A stretch of DNA of 34,055 nt from Candidatus Latescibacterota bacterium (lineage in GTDB: Bacteria > Krumholzibacteriota > Krumholzibacteriia > WVZY01): assembly GCA_020352495.1 (NCBI GenBank), contig CP070677.1, positions 2,644,039-2,678,093 on the forward strand, in the 5' to 3' direction. Shown here in pieces: positions 1 through 7,448 of the stretch. The notes beneath the pieces are model-generated. The model worked only from the letters and a program-made list of their open reading frames with translations. It did no database searches and was not told the origin of the DNA. The translations under genes and the position numbers were made by a program. Position 1 is the first letter of the stretch. Each line of letters opens with the position of its first letter.

Positions 1-1409
1 ATCATCTGTGCTGACAGATGGAAATCGCCGGTGACGATCACACGCTTGATACCGTGCGATTTGAGCCAATCGATCGCCCGGTTGAGCTCGGCGTTCACGT
101 CGCTGTTATAGCTTTCGCGGCCGATCGTTATGACACCGACATTCCCGTCGTGTTCGGCGTTGACATAGAGCTGTTGCCATTCCGGGCCGCTCACGAGTTC
201 GAAAACCTCGGGGTGCCATGCTTTCTTCGCAGCGGCCGGGTGGCGTTTGTGATACGCCTCCACCATCTTGATGGCGGCATCGGGACCGTATTCGCGGATC
301 AAAGCGAGAATGCCTTTACGGAACTGGGCACACAACTCGCCGATAATATTAATATGCGAGAGATGTGCGCGTTTCTCATGGAGCATGAGACTCGCCATTT
401 GGAAAATCGGCCCCAGGATCCACGCCTTGAACTCCTCTTCCTCTTCCGCATCGAGCTTCCAGTCGACGAGAGGTCTAAAATGGTTGAGCGGATACCAGTT
501 CTGACCGCTCTCTTTGCGTTCGTCGAGCTCGGGTGTCGGTGTAAACACGTCTCCGTACTGCTTGCTCAAGTGGAACAAACACGACCACGTGAGGAAATTC
601 GCACCCTGGGCGCCAATCGCGTCGTGGGCACGGAACGGGTTTGGCCCCACGAGCTTCCGGATGAACTTGTCGGCTTTCCAGAACGGCATGTTCGACGCGC
701 GGTGATACCGAAGACCCGCCAGAGTGAGACCACAGAACAACACATCGAGAACAAACGACCAGTCGTCACTCACGGCCACGGGAATCAATCCCAGGGCCCA
801 AAAGAGTTTTGTAACGGCGGACGGTTTGGGCTCGACAATCTCCCACACCTTGTTGATCTCGTGCGGAAATGCCGGGTGAGCGATCCCCACACCAAGTTGC
901 GATCTCGGGAAGCCCGACGTGACCGAACGAATCTCGATCTTGGGGAACTCTCCCCTAAAGATTTCATAATGGGATTTCTTGATGTCCAATACCTCAGGGA
1001 TCGCCTCGAGGAGGAACTTCGGATTGGAGTCCTTTAGCTGCGAAGGAAGGTGAGAACCGTCGTAGGAGAGCCGAATGATGTTTTCCATCACCTTGTTGGC
1101 ACCTTCGCGGCCAAATGCACTCACCAAACCCGAATATTGTTTGCCGATTCCATCCGGGACACCGGGAAAGTCGAGCGCAATGATCGACACGTCATACGGC
1201 TGGAGTCTCGAGCCGAGCTGCATGGTTTTTCCGGCTCCAACGATACCGTTGGCCCCGGAGATCACCAGCGAACCGCGTTTGCCCGTTTTGCCAAACACCT
1301 GATCGACGAGGTCCGCGGTGCTGGTTGGCAGCTCACCGCGCTCAAAGATTTCGAGAACCGACCCCAGACCCAACGTTTCGAGTGTTGATTGTCTCATCGT
1401 TGTTGCCAT
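1..1409 (-). CDS. FadN-like 3-hydroxyacyl-CoA dehydrogenase / enoyl-CoA hydratase fusion, 3' part cut by window edge
   Basis: A continuous reading frame on the minus strand gives 469 codons without a stop before position 1, so the C-terminus is missing. The start ATG (1409-1407) overlaps the TGA of the upstream thiolase by one base (TGATG), implying translational coupling. Residues about 46-420 look like a 3-hydroxyacyl-CoA dehydrogenase: a Gly-rich NAD-binding segment (GANGIVGAG at 52-60), then an EAIPEVLDIKK segment typical of the Rossmann domain. From about residue 420 a crotonase (enoyl-CoA hydratase) domain begins (GVITIGRESYNSDVN, then VIVTGDFHLSAQ) and is cut off. Dehydrogenase first and hydratase second is the FadN order, the reverse of FadB/FadJ. 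Expected role: hydration of enoyl-CoA and oxidation of 3-hydroxyacyl-CoA in cytoplasmic beta-oxidation, with the thiolase as partner. Substrate chain or ring type cannot be told. Confidence 0.85.
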   Translation of the reverse strand, partial: MATTMRQSTLETLGLGSVLEIFERGELPTSTADLVDQVFGKTGKRGSLVISGANGIVGAGKTMQLGSRLQPYDVSIIALDFPGVPDGIGKQYSGLVSAFGREGANKVMENIIRLSYDGSHLPSQLKDSNPKFLLEAIPEVLDIKKSHYEIFRGEFPKIEIRSVTSGFPRSQLGVGIAHPAFPHEINKVWEIVEPKPSAVTKLFWALGLIPVAVSDDWSFVLDVLFCGLTLAGLRYHRASNMPFWKADKFIRKLVGPNPFRAHDAIGAQGANFLTWSCLFHLSKQYGDVFTPTPELDERKESGQNWYPLNHFRPLVDWKLDAEEEEEFKAWILGPIFQMASLMLHEKRAHLSHINIIGELCAQFRKGILALIREYGPDAAIKMVEAYHKRHPAAAKKAWHPEVFELVSGPEWQQLYVNAEHDGNVGVITIGRESYNSDVNAELNRAIDWLKSHGIKRVIVTGDFHLSAQM

Positions 1410-2620
1410 CAGCGATCACCTCCCCCCGTGACTTTCAATATGCCGGCGATACCAATATCCCCCGCGGCACATCCGAATATCAGCACGTAGCCACCACCCA
1501 AATCGACGGCCTCTTCGAGACCTTCGATCAACACCCTCATCAGGGTTGGACCTTGGGGGTGACCCCACACCAACGGACAACCCGTGTTGTTCATGTTGTG
1601 CCAGTCGTAATCCAAAACTTTTGAGAAAATGGCGTCGTTGACGGCAAACGGATTGTGGTTTTTGACGACGGCCATATCGTTCATTGTGAGACCCGTCTGC
1701 TGAAGCAGTTTCTGAACGGCGAGCGCGGGCGCCTCGGGCATGTGGTTCGGTAGGGTCCTGATTTCCGTTTTTGCCACGAACTGGATGTCGATCTCCGGAC
1801 GGGGACTGAGCTCTCGCGCCTTCTCCTTCGTCGTCACCAGTAGCACCGCCATGCCATCCGACGCGTGGGTTTGGGTGCCCCCGGTAACACACGTATCGAG
1901 CTCCCTCATCGCCCGGAGCCCGTTGAGTGTGATCTTTCGTACACCGGCGTCCTCATCGACCCGCCCCAGCGGCCGACCTTGAATGTTGAGCACCTCGAGC
2001 GGAACCAAAACGCGGTCGAGAAACCCGGATTCCTTGGCATTGAAATACTGTTCGTAACGGTGAAAGGCGAGATCGTCGACTTCCTTTCGGTCTACCTTGT
2101 GTTTTCGCGCGGCGATACCGGCCGTGGTGATCATGGCGTTCCCCGTTGCCGGATCAAACCCAAAGTTGTCCCAGACATCACTAAGGGCCACCGTTCTCTC
2201 GTACGAGCGGCGTTCGGGGAAGACGCCAACCGGCGAGTCGCTCGTCCGGTCAAAGGTAAGCACTCCGACCACATCGTACGCCCCGCTTTGCACCTCGTTG
2301 CCACCGAGCAGAGTGGCCTGAAGCCCCGTTGCGCACGCCTGTTCCATGTGGTAGCCCGGCAACCTCTCACCCAGACAGCTCGACACGAGTGGCGCCGTCC
2401 AGAATTTCCAGTGCCATGGAATTGTCGAGCCGATCACGAGGTAGTCCAGCTCGTTTTTTGGTACCTGCCTTTTTCCGAGAATTCTGTTTGCCGACTCTCC
2501 GGCAAACTGACCGATGTTGACTTCGGCCAGGGGTGACATTTGCCAAGCGGGAAAATAACTGCTTCCCCACGTGCCGTAGGGAATCCTTGCCCGCGGAAAC
2601 ATCGCGTCTCCGTTTTTCAT
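1409..2620 (-). CDS. thiolase family protein (acetyl-CoA acyltransferase)
   Basis: This 403-residue protein has the thiolase layout. The nucleophile is C96 (EQACATGLQA), the general base is in GHPQG (H354), and the second catalytic cysteine is C384 in FGCAAGDIG. The usual NEAFA-type motif reads NHNPFAVND (about 321-329), a variant also seen in divergent thiolases. Thiolases cleave 3-ketoacyl-CoA with CoA to acetyl-CoA and a shortened acyl-CoA, or run in reverse. The start ATG at 2620 is supported by AAGGAG seven bases upstream. It is the first gene of a two-gene operon with the FadN-like fusion, overlapping it by one base. A perfect 7-bp-arm inverted repeat lies about 60-80 bp upstream and could be its operator. 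Substrate specificity is not deducible. Confidence 0.93.
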   Translation of the reverse strand: MKNGDAMFPRARIPYGTWGSSYFPAWQMSPLAEVNIGQFAGESANRILGKRQVPKNELDYLVIGSTIPWHWKFWTAPLVSSCLGERLPGYHMEQACATGLQATLLGGNEVQSGAYDVVGVLTFDRTSDSPVGVFPERRSYERTVALSDVWDNFGFDPATGNAMITTAGIAARKHKVDRKEVDDLAFHRYEQYFNAKESGFLDRVLVPLEVLNIQGRPLGRVDEDAGVRKITLNGLRAMRELDTCVTGGTQTHASDGMAVLLVTTKEKARELSPRPEIDIQFVAKTEIRTLPNHMPEAPALAVQKLLQQTGLTMNDMAVVKNHNPFAVNDAIFSKVLDYDWHNMNNTGCPLVWGHPQGPTLMRVLIEGLEEAVDLGGGYVLIFGCAAGDIGIAGILKVTGGGDR

Positions 2621-2681
2621 GGATAACTCCTTGTGTCGTCTGGCGACGTAACAAAAGGTGGATTGGCGCGCGAGGCGGTGA

Positions 2682-2699
2682 GACTCATATTCATGAGTC
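2682..2699. promoter_or_regulatory. inverted repeat upstream of thiolase operon (candidate operator)
   Basis: GACTCAT and ATGAGTC form perfect 7-bp arms around a 4-base spacer (ATTC), 62-79 bases before the thiolase start. An 18-bp dyad of this size suits a dimeric repressor of TetR or similar type, as is common for beta-oxidation operons, but no such regulator gene is next to it. The rest of 2621-2937 shows no gene and no convincing sigma-70 promoter; a small dyad AACCG-TTAG-CGGTT lies near 2863-2876. Confidence 0.4.
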
Positions 2700-2937
2700 C
2701 CAAAACTCAGAGAACAAGGCGCTAAGGAAACACACCGTCGTTTTCCACCTACCCGGCTTTCCCGGCGACCGGTTGGCCATTCGTCGATGCGCGGCCCTTG
2801 ATTCTAATTATTTGCAATACTATACGAGATTCCCCGGAGCTTCAACCCCAGAATGAGAACCGTTAGCGGTTGATTTTCCTGCTCTTGCGTTGGAAGGCAG
2901 ACCGCCGCGGAAAATGTGAGCCAAATGCCGACCCGCC

Positions 2938-3894
2938 CTACAATTCAACACGTTCCAACTCTTCGGCCACAGCAAAACCGTTTTTCTCGATTGTCTTTCG
3001 TGCGTCGCTCTCCGGGCGAAGCGCGGGATTGGTGTGGTTGAGGTGAAGAAAACGGACTTTGGCGCGGTCCGCGGGTGGAAGAGATCCCAGGCGTTCCATC
3101 GTGTGCGCAATCATTGGATGCGGAAAACCCGACATGTCACGACCGGGGATCTCGCCATCGGCATAGAACGTCCCGTCCAGGTAGCATACATCCGACTCGG
3201 CCACGACGTTCTCGATCCGTGTCCCCATCTCGTCCCACTCTTCCCAGCTGTCGATATCGGGGATGTAGATCACCGACCGGTTGGGCCCGGTGATCCGATA
3301 CCCCACGACCTCGGAATATTCCTGCCGGTGCGGGACGAGAAACGGTTCGATGGAGAGGCGAGGGTTTAGCTCTACGGGTGAGCCGTCGCTAAGTCGATAC
3401 AGCTCGATGTTCTTGTAACGGACGAGTTGGTCCCATGGTCCGTTTGTCGATAGGTATTCGAACATTCTTGGCATGGCATGGACCGGGACGTCGCTGGCCC
3501 CCATCACCTCGTGACCAAGGTGGACGAGCCCCGTGTAGTGCCCGATGTGCGCATGGGTGAGAAACATACCGCTCAAGCCCGGCCGGCCCTCGGCCGGCGC
3601 CACCTCGTCGAGAATGTGCAACTGCCTGGGGAAATCGGGTGTGCAGTCGATCATCCACCGCTCTGACGTCGTCGGGTCGACAATTGCGAGACACACGACG
3701 TGTCGGTGGAAATCATCGTCGCGCCACCCCTTGTGCTCCTTTGTGCCCGCCTGTGGAACACCTCCGTCCTGTGCGATCCCCAATACGATCAGGTAGGGGC
3801 TCTTTGTTTGGCTTTTGTTCGCCGCTTCGTCTTGAGCACTACTCGATAGGAAGAACAGACCGAGCGAGAACACGAGTCCAATTGCGACGGTCAT
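2938..3894 (-). CDS. exported PqqB-like metallo-beta-lactamase-fold hydrolase
   Basis: The 318-residue protein starts at ATG 3894 (AAGGAG seven bases upstream); the upstream extension in the same frame has no signal and is rejected. Residues 1-20 form a hydrophobic signal peptide ending SSSAQ, so the enzyme is probably periplasmic. The body resembles PqqB and related MBL-fold proteins: ILGIAQDGGVPQ-type N-terminus (VLGIAQDGGVPQAG), then a metal motif LTHAHIGHYTGL. Here the family HxHxDH signature has glycine for aspartate (H114, H116, G118, H119). Further conserved elements are IPDID, YLDGTFY and a late HLNHTNP. No pqqA, C, D or E genes are nearby, so a role in PQQ synthesis is unlikely. It is best called a stand-alone MBL-fold hydrolase of unknown substrate. 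Confidence 0.85.
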   Translation of the reverse strand: MTVAIGLVFSLGLFFLSSSAQDEAANKSQTKSPYLIVLGIAQDGGVPQAGTKEHKGWRDDDFHRHVVCLAIVDPTTSERWMIDCTPDFPRQLHILDEVAPAEGRPGLSGMFLTHAHIGHYTGLVHLGHEVMGASDVPVHAMPRMFEYLSTNGPWDQLVRYKNIELYRLSDGSPVELNPRLSIEPFLVPHRQEYSEVVGYRITGPNRSVIYIPDIDSWEEWDEMGTRIENVVAESDVCYLDGTFYADGEIPGRDMSGFPHPMIAHTMERLGSLPPADRAKVRFLHLNHTNPALRPESDARKTIEKNGFAVAEELERVEL

Positions 3895-4094
3895 TGTTGA
3901 CTCCTTGTTCAATCGGATCGAAAGTTTACGCAAACACGATGGTGCCCCTACGCCGACAACACCAAATGAGTATACAACTCCCATCCCGCCGGGCGAGCAG
4001 ATTTTGTACGGTGTTCACACGGCAGACGGAAACCGGCCGGGAATTCCGGATGAAGAGCGAGATGGTCGTTCGGTTGCAGCCTGTAATCGCGGGC

Positions 4095-4139
4095 TTGACA
4101 GATTCTTGGTTTTTTGGTTGAATTGCCAAGTTATGGCAA
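4095..4139 (+). promoter_or_regulatory. promoter and overlapping operator of the ArsR-type regulator
   Basis: TTGACA (4095-4100) is followed after 17 bases by TTGAAT (4118-4123), a good sigma-70 match. The predicted start of transcription falls next to the ATG at 4133, so the message may be leaderless or nearly so. A dyad TTGCCA-AGTTA-TGGCAA (4123-4139) touches the -10 box and spans the start codon, which suits repression by the encoded ArsR protein itself. Confidence 0.55.
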
Positions 4140-4477
4140 AGTCCAAGGCGACCAAAATGGATGCGAAGACACACGCCCGTTTCGAGGCGCGTGCTCGAAT
4201 CATAAAGGCAATGGCGCACCCCTCCCGTCTTTTTATCGTCGATCAGTTGTCTCGCCGGGAACACTGCGTTTACGAACTCACGGAGATGATTGGTGCGGAC
4301 GTTTCAACCGTGTCGAAACACCTCGCTATACTCAAGGGAGCCGGTATCGTCCAAGACGAAAAACGCGGAACGCAGGTCTTTTACAGACTTCAGGTACCAT
4401 GCGTGCTCAATTTCTTCTCATGCGTGGAGTCCGTCCTGAAATCCAAGGCAAAAGAGCAGATGGAGTTGTTGCGGTAG
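4133..4477 (+). CDS. ArsR/SmtB-family metalloregulator
   Basis: The 114-residue winged-helix protein has the ArsR core: MAHPSRLFIVDQLS, then the recognition helix region MIGADVSTVSKHLAILKGAGIV and a wing EKRGTQVFYRL. Cysteines at 45 (REHCVYEL), 90 and 97 (VPCVLNFFSC) could bind a thiophilic ligand such as As(III); they are not in the classical CVCDLC arrangement of the R773 family. ATG 4133 is chosen because the longer upstream frame is not protein-like and because a promoter ends just before this codon. It leads a co-directional cluster of permease, CxxC protein, ArsF and ArsG and probably represses it, being released by metalloid binding. Binding of a different soft metal or an organoarsenical is possible. 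Confidence 0.9.
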   Translation: MAKSKATKMDAKTHARFEARARIIKAMAHPSRLFIVDQLSRREHCVYELTEMIGADVSTVSKHLAILKGAGIVQDEKRGTQVFYRLQVPCVLNFFSCVESVLKSKAKEQMELLR

Positions 4478-4550
4478 TCGGGGAGCGTTTTTTCTTGCCA
4501 TAGCCCGGCAGTCGGGCCAGACGGGCCACAATTGATTGCGAGCATATGTG

Positions 4551-5852
4551 ATGTCGTGGAAACGGGAATGGAAAATACTGGCCCTAATTTTTGTCGTATT
4601 CGTCGTCCTCTTCTATCTCCCCGTGGGCACGGAACGATTTGACAGAGCCATCCTGGAGGCCCTTCATCTCGCCAAGTGGTACGCACAAGAACACGTCATC
4701 TTTTGCCTCGTTCCGGCGTTTTTTATAGCTGGTGCGATTGCCGTTTTTGTTCGGCAGTCATCTGTCATCAAGTACCTAGGGGCAAGAGCAAACAAGGGTC
4801 TCGCATACGGAGTCGCATCGGTTTCGGGTACGATTCTTGCCGTCTGCTCGTGCACCATCCTACCGCTCTTTGCCGGTATCTATCGACGAGGCGCGGGACT
4901 TGGTCCGGCCACGGCGTTTCTTTACTCGGGCCCCGCGATCAACATCCTCGCAATCATCCTGACCGCCCGCGTGCTCGGTCTCGAGTTGGGCATCGCCCGG
5001 GCGCTTGGAGCCGTTCTGTTCAGCGTCGTCGTCGGACTCCTCATGAGCCTCGTGTTCCGAAATGAAGAAGATGAAACGATCGACACAACGACGGATGTCG
5101 TCGACACCCGAACGACCAGACCGCTTTGGCAAAACGCGTTGTTTTTTGTCTCTATGGTTGGGATCCTCGTGTTCGCCAACTGGGGTAAACCGTCGGATCC
5201 CCACGGCATTTGGTATTCAATCTACTCGGCGAAGTGGTTGATTACCAGCACCTTAGGTGTCGCGTTCGCGGCGATCCTCATCCTTTGGTTCAATTTGAAG
5301 TGGTGGCAGGTTGTGATGGCGTCTCTGCCGGCGGTTTTGCTGACAGTAGCCCTCGGAGACGAGCCCCTCGTCCCATTTGTGGCGGGAGTGGTTGGGCTGT
5401 CAGTGATAACGAGCACCGACAAAGGCGAGACCGGTGAGTGGTTCGAATCGTCTTGGGATCTCGCAAAGCAGATTCTTCCGCTGCTTTTCATCGGCGTCCT
5501 CATCGCAGGTTTTTGTCTGGGTCGTCCTGGTGAGCATGGCGTGATTCCATCCCGATGGGTAAGCAGTTTGGTGGGTGACAATTCCATCGGCGCAAACTTT
5601 TTCGCATCGGTGGTGGGCGCATTTATGTATTTCGCGACCCTTACCGAGGTGCCGATCCTCGAGGGACTTCTTGGTGCTGGTATGGGGAAAGGCCCGGCAC
5701 TGGCTCTTTTGTTGGCGGGCCCTGCGCTCAGTCTGCCCAACATGCTTGTTATTAGAAGCGTAATCGGCACCCGAAAAACAATTGTTTTTGTATCTCTCGT
5801 CGTCGTCATGGCGACGGTTTCTGGCGTCATATACGGAAACCTTTTCGAGTAG
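4551..5852 (+). CDS. ArsP/YraQ-type permease (DUF318, COG0701)
   Basis: A polytopic membrane protein of 433 residues with roughly ten hydrophobic segments. The hallmark is TILAVCSCTILPLF (C99 and C101), followed by a GPAINI stretch and, in the second half, a repeated AGPALSLPNM element, as in the COG0701 permeases. ArsP members of this family export trivalent organoarsenicals; others have unknown cargo. A TTG 15 bases upstream could extend it by five residues, but ATG 4551 is more plausible; the ribosome site is weak in either case. It follows the ArsR gene by 73 bases and its stop overlaps the Shine-Dalgarno sequence of the next gene. A central charged loop (EEDETIDTTTD) separates the two halves. 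Confidence 0.88.
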   Translation: MSWKREWKILALIFVVFVVLFYLPVGTERFDRAILEALHLAKWYAQEHVIFCLVPAFFIAGAIAVFVRQSSVIKYLGARANKGLAYGVASVSGTILAVCSCTILPLFAGIYRRGAGLGPATAFLYSGPAINILAIILTARVLGLELGIARALGAVLFSVVVGLLMSLVFRNEEDETIDTTTDVVDTRTTRPLWQNALFFVSMVGILVFANWGKPSDPHGIWYSIYSAKWLITSTLGVAFAAILILWFNLKWWQVVMASLPAVLLTVALGDEPLVPFVAGVVGLSVITSTDKGETGEWFESSWDLAKQILPLLFIGVLIAGFCLGRPGEHGVIPSRWVSSLVGDNSIGANFFASVVGAFMYFATLTEVPILEGLLGAGMGKGPALALLLAGPALSLPNMLVIRSVIGTRKTIVFVSLVVVMATVSGVIYGNLFE

Positions 5853-5862
5853 GAGATCAACG

Positions 5863-6096
5863 GTGAAAAAGATCGAGATTCTCGGGCCGGGTTGTGCGAA
5901 ATGCAAAAAGCTCTTTGAGAACGTCGAAATGGCGGTTCGTGAATTGGGGGTTGAATATGAAGTCGAGAAGGTCACCGATATCAACGAGATCGTCGCGGCC
6001 GGGGTTATTTCGACTCCGGCAATAACGATCGACGGCGTAGTCATATCGTCCGGGCGCGTGTTGTCCGTAGACGAGATCAAAAACATCCTGGCGTAA
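5863..6096 (+). CDS. small thioredoxin-fold redox protein (CAKC)
   Basis: This 77-residue protein starts at GTG 5863, seven bases after AGGAG that overlaps the permease stop codon. It matches the 'redox-active disulfide protein 2' type of thioredoxin fold: IEILGPGCAKCKKL with a CxxC pair at C11/C14, and a cis-proline segment GVISTPAITIDG. It is much shorter than classical thioredoxin (about 105 residues). Such proteins are regularly found beside COG0701 permeases and may reduce metalloid-thiol complexes or the permease cysteines; that functional link is inference. It is cytoplasmic, with no signal peptide. Confidence 0.88.
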   Translation: MKKIEILGPGCAKCKKLFENVEMAVRELGVEYEVEKVTDINEIVAAGVISTPAITIDGVVISSGRVLSVDEIKNILA

Positions 6097-6131
6097 AAAC
6101 CGCGACAGGGCCAACAAAAGTGAGGGACACT

Positions 6132-6638
6132 GTGAGACCACGGATCATTGTTACATCAATTCTTTTGCTCTTTGTCGGTGCGAGCGTACTGTATCTCGTA
6201 TTCGATGAGACCCGTCATCGAGAAGCGGTTGAGCCACCTGGAGACTCATCTGCCCGACAATCCATCGAGGCGACCACCGCCTCGGAATCTGTCGACCACA
6301 GGGTGATCGTCTACTATTTTCATGGGAACAAGCGTTGTAACACGTGTCGGACGATCGAAGCCTACGCAGAGGAAGCCATCCACTTAAGCTTCCCTGACGA
6401 GATAAAGACCGGAAAGCTCGAATGGCGAGTCATCAACGTGGATGAACCGGAGAACGAACATTATGTCAAAGACTATCGACTCAGCACACGGTCGGTGGTT
6501 CTTGTCGATATGGAGAACGGCGTGCAGCAGAAGTGGGACAATCTCGACCAGGTGTGGCAGCTTGTGCGGAACAAGCCTGCATTTGTTGACTACATCGTTG
6601 AAAACACGGACGCATATTTGGCTGACGAAGATGGCTGA
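6132..6638 (+). CDS. ArsF-family membrane-anchored thioredoxin-like protein
   Basis: The 168-residue protein has one N-terminal membrane anchor (about residues 5-24), a polar linker, then a domain with VIVYYFHGNKRCNTCRTIE, a CxxC at C69/C72, typical of the ArsF family. The domain presumably faces the periplasm. GTG 6132 is chosen because GAGGG lies five bases upstream; a GTG at 6120 in frame would add four residues and cannot be excluded. Its stop overlaps the next gene (ArsG) by eight bases. In databases ArsF is annotated as a 'nitrophenyl compound nitroreductase subunit', a name resting on aromatic-arsenical operons. A thiol-disulfide relay with ArsG is a reasonable reading. Confidence 0.85.
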   Translation: MRPRIIVTSILLLFVGASVLYLVFDETRHREAVEPPGDSSARQSIEATTASESVDHRVIVYYFHGNKRCNTCRTIEAYAEEAIHLSFPDEIKTGKLEWRVINVDEPENEHYVKDYRLSTRSVVLVDMENGVQQKWDNLDQVWQLVRNKPAFVDYIVENTDAYLADEDG

Positions 6639-7323
6639 TTATTTTTGGGTTTCATTATCCGCACTGTGGCTCGGTATTCTTACGTCGGTCAGTCCCTGCC
6701 CACTGGCGACAAATATCGCAGCGATATCGTTCATTGGTAGACGCGTTGAGAGTCCACGAGAAGTGCTCCTTTGCGGCACCTTGTACACGGTGGGCAGGAC
6801 AATTACCTACGTGATCTTGGGAGCCTTATTGGCGTACAGCCTGCTAAGCACTCCATACGTGTCGCACGTTTTGCAGAAATACATGAACAAGATCCTCGGT
6901 CCGATTTTGATACTTGTGGGCATGTTTCTCCTGGATCTCATACGGGTGAGTTGGAGCGGGGCGGAAATCGGCAGTCACCTCGAACATCGAGCGCGAAAAA
7001 TGGGATTGTGGGGGGCGGGGTTGCTTGGGATCGGATTCGCACTATCGTTCTGCCCAGTTTCGGCGGCGTTGTTCTTCGGTAGTCTCCTGCCGTTGGCCGT
7101 CCAGAGTAACTCTCCGGTCTTCCTTCCATTGCTTTACGGTGTAGGCACTGCTCTCCCAGTCGTTGTTTTTGCGATCGTCATCTCCGTGAGCGCCCATTCG
7201 TTGGGAAAAGCTTTCGCGAGCGTCACTCTTGTGGAACGGTGGGCACGTCGAATCACAGGGATCGTGTTCATCGGTGTGGGGATCTATTTCACCGTGGTCT
7301 ACATCTTTGGGTTCAGCTTCTGA
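6631..7323 (+). CDS. ArsG-family CcdA/DsbD-like membrane protein
   Basis: A 230-residue protein with about six transmembrane helices. Two conserved cysteines sit in CcdA-style repeats: SVSPCPLATNIAAI (C23) and ALSFCPVSAALFFG (C141). This is the DsbD-gamma/CcdA fold that passes electrons across the membrane. Family members beside ArsF are annotated as ArsG 'aromatic aminobenzylarsenical efflux permease'. The pairing of cysteines suggests electron transfer to ArsF rather than, or in addition to, transport. The ATG at 6631 overlaps the last codons of ArsF (stop at 6636-6638), so the two are translationally coupled. It is the last gene of the cluster; a hairpin follows immediately. Confidence 0.87.
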   Translation: MADYFWVSLSALWLGILTSVSPCPLATNIAAISFIGRRVESPREVLLCGTLYTVGRTITYVILGALLAYSLLSTPYVSHVLQKYMNKILGPILILVGMFLLDLIRVSWSGAEIGSHLEHRARKMGLWGAGLLGIGFALSFCPVSAALFFGSLLPLAVQSNSPVFLPLLYGVGTALPVVVFAIVISVSAHSLGKAFASVTLVERWARRITGIVFIGVGIYFTVVYIFGFSF

Positions 7324-7328
7324 GTGAC

Positions 7329-7369
7329 GCCGGGAAAGATGTTTGGCCGGCGGTGAAATCTTTCCGGGC
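7329..7369 (+). terminator. hairpin after the ArsFG cluster
   Basis: GCCGGGAAAGAT (7329-7340) pairs with ATCTTTCCGGGC (7358-7369) with a single mismatch, giving a 12-bp stem around a 17-base loop directly after the ArsG stop. No clean T-run follows, but a second small dyad AAAGA-CATC-TCTTT comes next. It is probably the end of the operon transcript, perhaps Rho-assisted. Confidence 0.45.
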
Positions 7370-7448
7370 GTGAAAGACATCTCTTTACACAAGCTCCCCC
7401 GGCAAGGAAAATCGATTTGACGCGCGTCGTTAAAACGACGTTACCAAA

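Noticed and set aside
18..1037. Long open frame (339 codons) on the plus strand.
   Set aside because: It lies antisense to the FadN-like gene, which has recognisable domains, coupled start and expected motifs; the plus-strand product has no family features.
2938..3894. Assignment as pqqB.
   Set aside because: No other pqq genes, a signal peptide is present and the metal motif is altered.
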